Below, piece after piece: positions 12,352-22,733 of a stretch of DNA of 64,000 nucleotides (position 1 is the stretch's first letter; each line of letters opens with the position of its first letter). Source of the DNA: Rhizomucor pusillus. Taxonomy: Eukaryota > Mucoromycota > Mucoromycetes > Mucorales > Lichtheimiaceae. The notes under the pieces are model-generated. The model had not been told where the DNA came from. It saw nothing but the letters and a program-made list of their open reading frames with translations, and ran no database searches. Both the position numbers and the translations under genes were made by a program. The stretch is taken from assembly GCA_900175165.2 (NCBI GenBank), contig FWWN02000288.1, positions 1-64,000 on the forward strand, in the 5' to 3' direction.

Positions 12352-13209
12352 TTAAAGGTCATAATTATCATCATCATCGTCGCTTTGGGTATTGGTTTGG
12401 AAAATCGAGCCCTTGGGCTTGGTTCCCTCCAGCTGGTCACGACTCTTGAACACGCCTATTACATCTGTGAGTATGTACCATCATCTTTGTAGCAGCAGCA
12501 GCGTTGTTACGAACCAGCATCCACAAATTTTTGCTCCAACAGTTTAGTTGAAAAGTCGTCAGTACCACCTAAATCGTCAAATCCTACAATCCTATTTTTT
12601 TTTCGTTGTTGGCACACAATGTTTAATAAACTTTTCTAGAGAATGTTACATATCAACTTACTTTAATTGTGCATATGCATCTGTCCAGCCTATCACGCAC
12701 GGCAAAACTCGGATATTCAGCCGTGCGACAAGGAACGGTGCATTGAGCACGTTGATCTTTATGAATCGCACCTCTGGGTGCTTCCTTGCAAGTTGCTCGA
12801 GATGGGTATCCATTATTTTACTTCGTCGAAAATCTTCGTGGAAGAAATGCCCCACAACTCGTTTCGTCTCTGTCGTAATGTCCATGAACTCCTTCTCGTG
12901 CGAGATCTCCTGGTAGTAACCGAACCGATCGTCTTCATCTTGTCCACCCCTGCTTGCCAATCTATATACCACTGGTGTGTGAGCTCCCATTCACCTCGAG
13001 TTATTGTCACACACATACTCTTTTTGCAGTTCCTTGATTCGCTGCTCACGGATATGCTCTAGCTCGGCATCTTGCTCGCGCTCTAGTTCCTCGAAAATAG
13101 CATCATCATCTTGAATGGTGTCAGACCTACGATTATGACGTGAATATACACGCCACTTATACTTTAAAACTTGAATACTTTCGCGTGCTCGTGCTTACTT
13201 TTCCGTCAT
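12352..13209 (-). CDS. Phosducin-like/TXNDC9 family thioredoxin-fold protein
   Basis: Five exons on the minus strand: 13199-13209, 13019-13126, 12662-12961, 12515-12591, 12352-12474 measured to the stop (the last exon starts at 12464 by codon count); 202 aa. An N-terminal acidic helix (ELEREQDAELEHIREQRIKEL) is followed by a thioredoxin fold (VVGHFFHEDFRRSKIMDTHL, VRFIKINVLNAPFL, IRVLPCVIGW) and IVGFDDLGGTDDFST. The C-terminal tail is acidic. TXNDC9/Plp1 proteins are co-factors of the CCT chaperonin in actin and tubulin folding. The Cys found in many relatives in the CHF/FRCK region is Ser here (RRSK), so a chaperonin rather than redox role fits. Its start is close to and divergent from UBA4. 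Confidence 0.85.
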
Positions 13210-13338
13210 ATCAAAGGAGAGAAAGGTATATGTATAGAAAGAGTGACAGTTAGAAAGTGATGTAGGCAACCTGTCGTCGCTGTCGGAACGGAACCATTTC
13301 AGGCAAGTTTGCTTAGGCCGCCGCCGCTTTGTTCAGAC

Positions 13339-15094
13339 ATGGAGAGTCTGGAGCAAGAGAACCGTCGATTGCGTGATCGCATAGCCGAGCTCGAGCAGCA
13401 GCTCGGTAGCAGCAAGCCTCAAACGACGACGACCTTTGAAAAGGCAGAGCGACTTTCGAATGCCGAGATCCGGCGGTACGGAAGGCAATTGATCCTGCCC
13501 GGGTTTGGTATACCAGGCAAGTGACTAGAATTCTTTAACACGTTGCATACCATGTGGGTAACAGATTCACAAACAACAGCGCAGCTCAAGCTACGCAACA
13601 GTTCAGTGTTGATCGTGGGAGCTGGCGGACTCGGCTCGCCGGCAGCCTTGTACCTCGGAGCGGGAGGTGTAGGCCGCTTGGGTATCGTCGATCACGACAC
13701 CGTCGATGTATCAAATCTGCACAGACAGGTCATACACAAAGAAAAAACACAAGGTATCAGCAAAGCTGTATCGGCAATGATGGCTGTCAACGAGTATGTG
13801 TGTGAGATTAGCGGATGATGAAACACATTTGCTAAACTATTACTACCTCTAGCATCAATCCAATGTGTCGCGTTGTGCCCTACGAAACCGTTCTGGATAG
13901 CAGCAATGCGTTGGACGTCATAAAAGAGCAAGTATAGGAAAAGAGGGATTTATGTTTCCATGTGACATTAACTTTGTTGTTGTTTTTTTATTATTTAGTT
14001 ATGACGTTGTGCTGGATGCGACGGACAATGTAGCGACGCGCTACTTGCTAAACGATGCATGCGTTTTGCTGGGAAAACCGCTAGTTTCCGGAAGTGCACT
14101 GAGGATGGATGGTCAGGTAATAAAGTAGAACCAAGAAGAAACAAATTATACACTGACGTTTACAAACTGCAAATATTTATAGCTCACTGTTTACAATTAC
14201 AATGGCGGGCCATGTTATCGTTGCCTGCACCCTGTCCCACCACCGCCCGAAACTGTGACGAACTGCTCTGACGGCGGCGTGCTCGGTGTGGTTCCGGGCA
14301 TCATAGGCACGCTACAAGCGCTAGAAGCCATCAAAATCATTACAGGCATAGAAGGTAATAAATCATATGTTTGTATGTTTGTGGTTCCAATGACGATCCG
14401 GCTGACATGCGCGGGGGGATATTATTTGTCAACTTTAGCAAACGTTTCACCTAGCTTCCTAATTTTCAGCGGCAGCCATTCGCCCATGTTTCGAACTATG
14501 AAGCTGCGCGGCAAAAAGAAGGATTGTGCGATATGCGGAGAGAATCCTACGATCAAGCAGCTCGTAGACTATGTACAGTTTTGCGGCGCGGCGGCTACGG
14601 ATAAGGTATGAAGTTGTTGATGCGTCTGTAAAAAGTACAGTAAACATTGAAAAGGCATTTCCAGGAACAATCCTTGTCAGTTTTGTCACCGGAAGAGCGC
14701 GTCCACGTCCAAGAATATTACAATGCAACCCTGGCAAATGAACCCCATGTCCTCCTGGATGTGCGGAGCAAAGTGCAGTTCGAGATCTGCAGTCTACCCA
14801 ACAGCATCCACATTCCCCTAGCTGAGTTGGAGAAACGGATACCAGAAATCGATGACAAGTTGAAGGAAACAGGTGCAAAGCAAGGCAAGTATAGATGCAC
14901 ATTCTGGACATATATGCAAATTGCTAATTTTGAAAGGACATTGCCTTGCAGTGTATGTCGTGTGTCGATTAGGGAACGACTCGCAGCTAGCGGTACAAAT
15001 ATTGCAGAAGCACGGCATAGAGAATGCGCGTGACATTGCGGGTGGATTGTACAAATGGGCAACGGAGATCGATGATACATTCCCTATTTACTAA
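13339..15094 (+). CDS. UBA4/MOCS3-type E1 with rhodanese domain
   Basis: Eight exons: 13339-13516, 13580-13793, 13853-13927, 13999-14116, 14183-14354, 14439-14605, 14665-14884, 14952-15094; 428 aa. It adenylates the C-terminus of Urm1 (or a MOCS2A-type carrier) and transfers sulfur for tRNA thiolation and possibly molybdopterin synthesis. After a short coiled coil comes the ThiF fold: [19 protein letters not shown] (ATP loop), [13 protein letters not shown], the Zn ligands CYRCLHP and CAICG, and catalytic Cys in [14 protein letters not shown]. The rhodanese domain ends with the active loop [10 protein letters not shown] and [13 protein letters not shown]. Three introns (donors 13517, 13928, 14885) must begin with GCAAGT for the frame to continue; the other donors are GT. 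Confidence 0.93.
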
Positions 15095-16356
15095 ATAGAG
15101 TCATTCCGGGCCATTGAGAAGATCGACAGTATCAAAACGATTCCTTTATCAATATAATTTTAAGGATTTTGGGCTGGGTCACCGAGAGATAAGGAGGTGG
15201 TGGGCCGGGCAGATACGATGAAAATTTTCTATCCATCTGCAGGTCCATTGCGCGTTACGCAGGTGCCATCAGGTAACAGCAAAACTAAACAACGTAAGAA
15301 CTACGCGAGTGTATTGATTCCTTGTTGATTATTTCTCTATTTTTCTTCTCTGCAAGAACGAAAGGGAAAATTGCTTATCACCAAATTGGGAATTGCCGGG
15401 GCCGAATAGGAAAAGAACCGTGCCACGTTGCTGTGCATATGCATTATCTGTTTTTTCTTTTTGTTTCTCTTTCTTTTTACTTACTGACGGATTGTGCAAT
15501 GACTGTTCTCGAGAACACTACGTGTCAGAAATCCAAGGTGATAGGGCAGAATTTTAAGCTTGTCACTTTCAGAATAAAGCGTCATCCCGCATTTGCTTGC
15601 TTTGCGTTTTTCCCCTCCCGAACATGGGTCACAGCGCATTCCTACTGGCAGCTTACTTTTCCACGGTCATACAAATAAGGCAATTTTTTTCTTTCAACGT
15701 ATACCTAGCCGCGTCGTTTTGCAACTTTTCGGAAGAGAGTTTTGAAAGGGATTAGCAAAATAGATGTATATGTTTGTGTGTATGCGTACGCGTGGGGTGG
15801 CTATGGAGATTTCTTTGCAGTTTCCATGGAATTCTACGATGTTGACGAGAAGATGACCCCAACGTTGAAGCATGATGATTGGTTCTGTTACAGATATATA
15901 TGCGTCCCCCTCCACGTACGCAGCCCTTTTTTCTTTAATGCGTTCGAGGCTCATTGACGAGACAATGGTGATGGTGGATGTGGGTGGTGGGTGGGGGATG
16001 GGATGAATGTGAAACGAGAAAAAAAGTTGTAAAACGTTACACAGATTCCTTGACAGCAACGTGAAAATATGGATCGTGAACTCTAATATTGCAGGTCGAG
16101 CTCTGATTGGTAGTGCTCAGGTAGCTTACAGTTTTGGAAAGTTCATCGGAAGGTGGATCAACCTCATCCGCTCGCGCCTAACCCGTCACTTATCCGGTAG
16201 TAGAAAAAATTTGTTTTTCCTGGTGGATTGGAGAGGACCGACGATTTATAAAACGAGCGCACCGCTCTACCTCCCCGTAAGTTTTTTTCTCTTCTTTTCT
16301 CTTCTCTAACTTCTTGGTTACCACTCATCTTTCTGTTTGGCTATCCTGTAATTTTA
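15095..16356. other. Intergenic upstream of proline dehydrogenase
   Basis: About 1.26 kb without a recognisable gene. TTTATAAAA at 16245-16253 is a likely TATA box for the next gene. A good splice donor (GTAAGT at 16277) and an acceptor (CAG ending 16362) flank the next start codon. Confidence 0.5.
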
Positions 16357-18382
16357 ATGCAGCGTTCGCTTCCACGTCTTACTCCAGCATTCCGTTATCG
16401 ACGACCTGTTGTGTTCTCTTCTTCCTCACGGCCGCTTTCCACCCGCACGGCCGCCGCTGCTACCTCCCGTAACCATCTAAAGCCGCTCTCAGTTGGCGTG
16501 GGCTTAGCCTCCGCCTCGTTCTTGTACTATTACTCCCAGCGCGATGATGATCGTACTACTCTGCTAGGTCTTCTTCGTAAGGTGGATGCAGAAGCTGCTC
16601 CCATTTCAGCCTTCAGCACATCCAATGCCTCTACGACCATTGCCGAACTCCTCGATGATAACAGCCGTGCTTGCATGCATGCCAAGTCGACTGAAGAGCT
16701 GCTGTTAGCTCTCTTTGTTTACAAACTGTGCACATTCCCGTGGTTGGTGGACGCCGCACCGCATCTCATCAAGTTAGCCGAGTCGCTCAAGCTGGAGCAG
16801 CTTGCTTACTGGGTTGTCAAGGGCACCTTCTTCCGCCAATTCTGCGGTGGTGAGACGCCTGAAGACTGTATCTCCACCATGGACCGCCTCGCTCGGTCTG
16901 GAATCAATTGCATTCTCGATCTGAGTGTAGAGGCCGATTTGCACGTCCAACAACCATCAGACGACGTGAGCACCTTTGCCCACCAGGAGCAGCAAGCCGA
17001 CTTTATCCTGGACATGACTAAGCACAGCATCCGCACCGCTGCTCGCGGCCAGCAGTACGGCCTTTCCGGCGCTCTCGTTGCGGTCAAGGTCACTGCGCTC
17101 ACTCCCGTCGAGCTCTTGCTCCGTATCAACCAAGCTCTCACTACCCTCGACAAGCAATTCCACGAACACCAAAAGGAGGGTGTCGTTGGTGCTGCCTCCC
17201 TCCGCCAGATTGTCAATAAGGTCATGCCCACACCCGCTTCGGATGCGCAGGCTCAGCAGCGCGAATCCATCCTATCTTCCCTCGAAGCGCAATCCGCCCA
17301 GCTCGACTACATTGAGTTTTGTAAGCTCTTCAACATTGGCAACGCTAACCGCAACATCTGGTGGGATACCAACCAGACGAGCAAGAACAACACGATGCTG
17401 ACCAAGGAAGAGCTTGCTGCGTACGACCGTATGATGAACCGTCTTGATCAGATCAGCAACTTGGCTCGGGAGTTGAAGGCCGGTATCATGATCGACGCCG
17501 AGCAGTCCTACTTCCAAGAAGCCATTGACCACGTTACCCTGAACCTGCAGCAAAAGTACAACCGAAGGGATATGCACCAACCCCCGACCGTGTACAACAC
17601 ATGTAAGTTTTCTTTTTTTTTTCTTTCTTGAACTTTCTATTATACGACAAACAAATGAGGACTAACTCACACACCATTTGATTGATAAAATAGATCAAAT
17701 GTACACCAAGGCAGCGCAACGCAAACTCGAGATTGATGTGGAACGTGCCAAGCGTGAGAACTTTATCTTTGCAGCCAAACTCGTGCGCGGTGCGTACATG
17801 GTTTCCGAGCGCAAGCGTGCGCAGCAGTACGGCTATCCGTCCCCCATCCACGACACTCTAGAAGATACCCATGCCTCGTACAACGGCGGCGTCCGCTTCT
17901 TGCTGAGCAAGCTCAGAGAACACCAAGAACGCACCGGCGAGCCCTTGACCGGTGCCACCGCTCCCATTGTATTCATGGTCGCCTCGCACAACCGCGACTC
18001 GGTCGTCCTCACCGTCCAGGAAATGGAACGGCACGGCGTTCTCCCGCGCTCGGGCGTCGTTCACTTTGGCCAGCTCTACGGTATGCAGGACCCCATCTCC
18101 TACGCGCTCGGCAAGAACGGATATTCGATCTACAAGTACTTGCCCTACGGTATGGTCGGTGAAGTCATCCCCTACTTGCTTCGCCGCGCTCAGGAAAACT
18201 CGGCCGTCCTTGGTAGCGTCACCAAGGAACGCGAACTCATGTTCCAGGAGATCAAGGATCGTCTTTCTGGAAAGTCGGCTCCTGTCTTGGTCACTACTTC
18301 TTCTGCAACCGAGAATGCCAACACCACCGCCAACACTCCCGCGGAAGACACCGAGGTCTCACCTATCGCTGAAACCGCCTAA
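16357..18382 (+). CDS. PUT1: Proline dehydrogenase, mitochondrial
   Basis: Two exons, 16357-17602 and 17694-18382; 644 aa. An FAD enzyme of the inner mitochondrial membrane that oxidises proline to pyrroline-5-carboxylate. The first 45 residues are rich in Arg and Ser with no acid (MQRSLPRLTPAFRYRR...), a typical import signal. Family motifs: SGINCILDLSVEAD, YGLSGALVAVKVTALTP, FAAKLVRGAYM, IVFMVASHNRDS, HFGQLYGMQDPISYALGKNG and the C-terminal YKYLPYGMVGEVIPYLLRR with the paired arginines that bind the substrate carboxylate. It has a central insert with an EF-hand-like segment (LDYIEFCKLF), as in animal PRODH, which makes it longer than yeast Put1. The P5C dehydrogenase partner is not in this window. 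Confidence 0.94.
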
Positions 18383-18815
18383 TTGAATTGTTCTTATACA
18401 CCATGTATTTTTTTTTCTTTTGTGTTCGTTATCCCCCCACACCACACCAACATATATACAACAACTCCAACCATGTACAATAGTTTATCATAGCATCAAT
18501 TTCTTTCCTTCTCTTTTTACCGCTTCTTCTTTCTTCTTTACACATCCCTTTGTCCTTCTCTCTCTCCACGCGAAACACAGCTCCTTTTTTGGATTCGTTG
18601 GACTGTGTTAATATACATACTTAATTGTTATTTTTTCACCCCAGAAAAAAAAAGTGTGCTTGCTTTTTGAAGCTAACTAAAAAATTTTTTCTCCGGCAGT
18701 AAGGTAGATAAGGTTTTTCCTTCAGTCGATTTGAAACAAAGGATACAAAAGAAAAAAATAGAAAGCAGACGCGATGGTGCTGGCAGAGATGAGAAAGTAA
18801 ACATGGTTACTATAA
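18383..18815. other. Intergenic between convergent genes
   Basis: 3' flanks of proline dehydrogenase and kinesin-14. CT-rich; nothing else recognised. Confidence 0.5.
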
Positions 18816-21399
18816 TTACTTTACGTTTCGTCTGGCGGTTCCTATGCGGCACGAGTTGACCTGTAACAACAACAGTGTTATGATAAGTGAAAGGATGAGA
18901 TGAATCTTCTGTTGGGGGTAAGGAACACCAACCTTTGTGGCAAAACGGAGTGAACATAATGTCTCTCCGAAATGCTCGCTTAACGGAGAAATGTTTACAA
19001 ACATGAGCGTCTTGCTGTTTCCGCCTGTAGATCGAAACCTTATCTTAGTAACACCAAACTTAAGCGGAACAAAAAGATCTCGGTCTTTCTTTTTTTACCT
19101 AGCGAATTTTGCAAGAGATAGGTAAGCTTGGAATTCCGGTAGGGGACGTGACCGGTATCCTTGTTGTTCGTTGCCAGGGCATGGATCACATCGCCCAAAC
19201 AACTAAGACTTCTGTTGATTGCTTGCGTCTCCCGTAATCTGTCGCCTGTCGAACCTGACAGTGCCAGTCGTTCTGAGCCAGCCAAGTCAATGAGGTTGAG
19301 CACTCCTGAGCAATGCTCTCCAGTAACCGCGTTGCTGCCAGTCAACCGCAGCATGAACACGCTGTGGCTCCGAGACGACCGCTCGTTGAGATTTGTCGCA
19401 CCTGTGGCTCTGTTTTGGCTCGCTCTTCTCAACATAGAGTTCACTTTGGAGGGGGAATCAAGGATAACTGTTATTAAGATATAAAGTTAGAAACAGAAAT
19501 CGATGAGCTGCTTTTTTCTTGCTGCATATGCAATGCATACCACTTGTCATGTCTGTAACAGTTGTTCGCCCATTTTTATCATGCCGAATTTCGTGCTTTA
19601 TCTTTCCGTAGTTTGCAGTATCTCCCAGCAAGTCGTGAACTGTTTCGTTGTATATCTCCAGAAACTGTCCTTCCATGGTATATTTCCAGTTGCGCTCGCT
19701 CAGTTTTTGCGCCACGTCGTAAATCTGTTGCACTGCGCGAGGAATCATGCCGGCTGACTCTTTGTTGTTTGCACCTGACGGTCCTTGCATTGTATACGTC
19801 TAAACATTAATTTTCCGGTCTTAGTGTGCCTCATGCAACAACATATGATACATTTGTTATTCCCTCACTCCTTTACCTTGCCGCTGCCTGTTTGGCCGTA
19901 TGCAAAAATACAAACATTGTATCCATCAAGCGCCGATTGTACGAGCTGCGAGATCTCTTCGTAACAATCTTGCTGTGTGCAGTGAGGAGGGAAAACTTTG
20001 TCAAAGGAAAATGGGTATGTCTTTGTGGTTGTGCGACCAAGTGTGCTGGATATCTCTTCAGAAAGCTCAAGCTTTTCTCCGTCTTCGCCGTAAAATCTCA
20101 TTTGAGCCAAGTTCTTTTCTGATTCTATTGTTTGTGTATCAGTTACATGAGTTTGAAATACATCGAGTCCGATCACGAAGACTTACCAAGCGGAGGCCGG
20201 ACTCGGCAGAATACGCGAATATTGCCTTTGAGTTCCTGGATTGTGTTGTGTAGCCGTCTGCGTGTCTTTTCTGCTTGCAGTAGTCCTGTCTCCATGTCCT
20301 TTGTTTCGCTTCGGATGGCAGCCAGTTCGGCTTCAAGGTTGTCGATCTTTTGTTGTGATTCTGACAAGCGTTTGTCTCCTTGCTGTTGCTTGTTGGTGAG
20401 TATTTACCATTCTCCAAGTTGGAATTTCTAGTAAAAACTCACCTCTACAGTCAACCTCATTGTATGCAGTTCAGCCTCAGCTTCCATGAGTGAAGCTGAT
20501 CTCTGTGACACGATCGTAAGCAGAGACTTGTTTTCCATCTCATACTGCATCAACTTTTGTTCGTTCTCGCTGATTCGGCTTTCTATCTCTGATTTTTCGT
20601 CCTGCATCTCTTTCGCTCTGTTTTTGGCTTCAGTAGACTCCAGCTGCAAAGCATAGTTTTGAAGATAATGCTGCTCTTTAAGCTTGTCCATTGCTTCTGC
20701 ATGTCTGCGTTTTGCCACCTCTTCTTCAGTCTGAATCTCCATCAAGCGTTGGTTATTCTGTCTCGATTCGGTTTCTTTGTTTGCTACTGCGTCTTCCAAG
20801 TCTTGCCAGCTCTTTTGTACTTCTTGTACTATGACTTTGCAAGTCAGCAGAGTTACGATGCGATGCGTTACTTTTCCTTTTATACCTCTCGCCTGGCTCT
20901 CTGTAATTTGGTTCTCCATATCGGCCATTTTGCCCTGCGTCGAAAGCAAATAAGTACTACACTCGCATCGTACTAGATTTCGAGGTAAATTTACTTTAAT
21001 GTCCCATTTAGGGCGTTTGGTAACAGTTCCTGATGTTTGCGAGACCTTCGACGGAGAGGTGTTACGTGCATTATCCGTTTCTAGTTTACGCTTCCTGCTG
21101 CCGTTCACTGCATCGCTTCCAGGCTTTACTGGGTTGTTCCTAGTCGTAGATTCTCTCTTTACTCTGGTCGTATTGTTGGTGCTGGTGCTGGTGCTGGTGG
21201 GTCTAGCAGCAACTCTGCTGGCAACAACTCGATTGGTATCCTTGATCTTGGCAGATGCGCCGTTTCCAGGTTTAGTCGAGTTCTTCATAGTGCTTTTAGT
21301 ATTGTCTAACACAACTGAAAGCGGCTTTGACGGCTTTTCGTTCGATTTTCGTGAAATTGTTGTTGAGACAGGTCTTTCATGTTTGCCACGGGCATCCAT
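18816..21399 (-). CDS. Kinesin-14 (C-terminal motor, Kar3/Ncd-like)
   Basis: Nine exons on the minus strand: 20995-21399, 20886-20934, 20828-20443, 20388-20187, 20124-19877, 19799-19541, 19467-19099, 19024-18933, 18860-18816; 684 aa. The N-terminal 130 residues are basic, Ser/Thr-rich and probably microtubule-binding; about 200 residues of coiled coil follow. The neck and motor run from [13 protein letters not shown] to the end. P-loop GQTGSGKTYTM, switch [14 protein letters not shown], switch [11 protein letters not shown] and the neck-proximal [18 protein letters not shown] are all intact. A C-terminal motor preceded by [11 protein letters not shown] is diagnostic of minus-end-directed kinesin-14, acting in spindle and nuclear movement. 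The Met at 21399 is chosen; an upstream in-frame extension looks like leader. Confidence 0.93.
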
Positions 21400-22733
21400 T
21401 TTGGCTAGTTTGTTTCGCAACGTAGTCGTCGTGCGTGGGTATGTGTATATATACTCGAATAGTTGCTGTCTGACGAGAAAAAAGTTGCGCACCAAAGGAA
21501 ACGAAGAAAGGGAGGTATCAGTCGATCAGTCTACCGCCTACTGATCCTTGAGAGAAGGAGGAACAACGTTTTCTTTCTCCTGCAACAAACTTCCTGGCGC
21601 GTTTGCTTACGCGGTCTTTAAAATGGACGCGTCTGAAAACCATAAATGTGCTTATCATGATCCACGGTCACTGAGCACTTGCCCGGATGGTATACATGTC
21701 ACTTCCCTATTTGCACCGTTCTTAGTCATCTAAGCTAGCATCGACTTTCCACTTAAACCTTCTACGTTGAACGTATTTCAAAAGCTCAATATAGGTATTT
21801 ATTCATAAAGATCAATTTCTGCAAGAACCGTATAGAACACATCCCAACTCCTGGTGGCCCTAACGCTTGCTTCATTGGGTACAATATCGGGGCCAATACT
21901 TGGCAGAATATATGGAACGAGGTGCTTCCAAAACCTCGTATGGAATACTTTGCCAGCTTTGCGGGAGAAGATTTATGCATCTACTTCTGGATCGTTGTAT
22001 CTACCCGGATTTGAGAAGGATAGGCGTGTTTGCAAGCATATGTTCCTCGTAGCGTGCGCATATTCTGCGCATATTCTGACTGTTTCGTGCGACGACCACG
22101 AGTGGAAGCGCCTACGGACCTACAGCTAGGAACAACTTCGCAGAAGCATTCATGCGATATGCCAAATTCCAGCTTGGGGTTCGTGAAGAGTTGGACTTGC
22201 AACGTCCTGCTTGCTGTGGATTAAATTGATGCTGTGGTTAACTGTATATACGCAATATTAACAGATATATTTGCGTAAGCCATACGTAGGCAAATTGCCA
22301 TCACAGGCGACGCCAACGTCCAACTTAGCCGCCAAAGGGCTGAAAACCGAAAAAAAAATTAAGAATGAACGAGCATGGGCATTGGTCGACCCCGGCGCCC
22401 ATTTCAGCGTTATGTATTTCCTCATCCTACACCAAAGATCGTGAAATAAAAATCCACAGTAGACCTTGGCGCTTAAGTTGGCATGCAGAAAGTAAATGAT
22501 AAAAGTATTCCCTGTTACATTTCATGACTCGCTACAAAGATACCTTTAAAAGTTATTATGCTGAAAAAGCATATTTTGTATTATGTGTTTTCCATAGTTC
22601 TGGACCATGGTCTGTTTTCGCTGCAGAAACTATCTGAATCATCGAAGAGTCGGGAACATTTCTGCCCAAATCTTATTCGCTGACACAAGGATCTGCATTA
22701 ATCGTGCACAACTGGGCGTTTTAGACTCGTCAA
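21400..22733. other. Intergenic between divergent kinesin and kinase genes
   Basis: About 1.3 kb; no coding or RNA gene recognised. Short ORFs present lack any family feature. Confidence 0.5.

Noticed and set aside
13918..13999. Apparent one-base frame error in UBA4 when a GT donor at 13932 is used
   Set aside because: A GC donor at 13928 (GA|GCAAGT) restores the frame exactly, so no sequencing error or pseudogene is needed.
16806..17231. 141-codon minus-strand ORF
   Set aside because: Antisense shadow of proline dehydrogenase exon 1.
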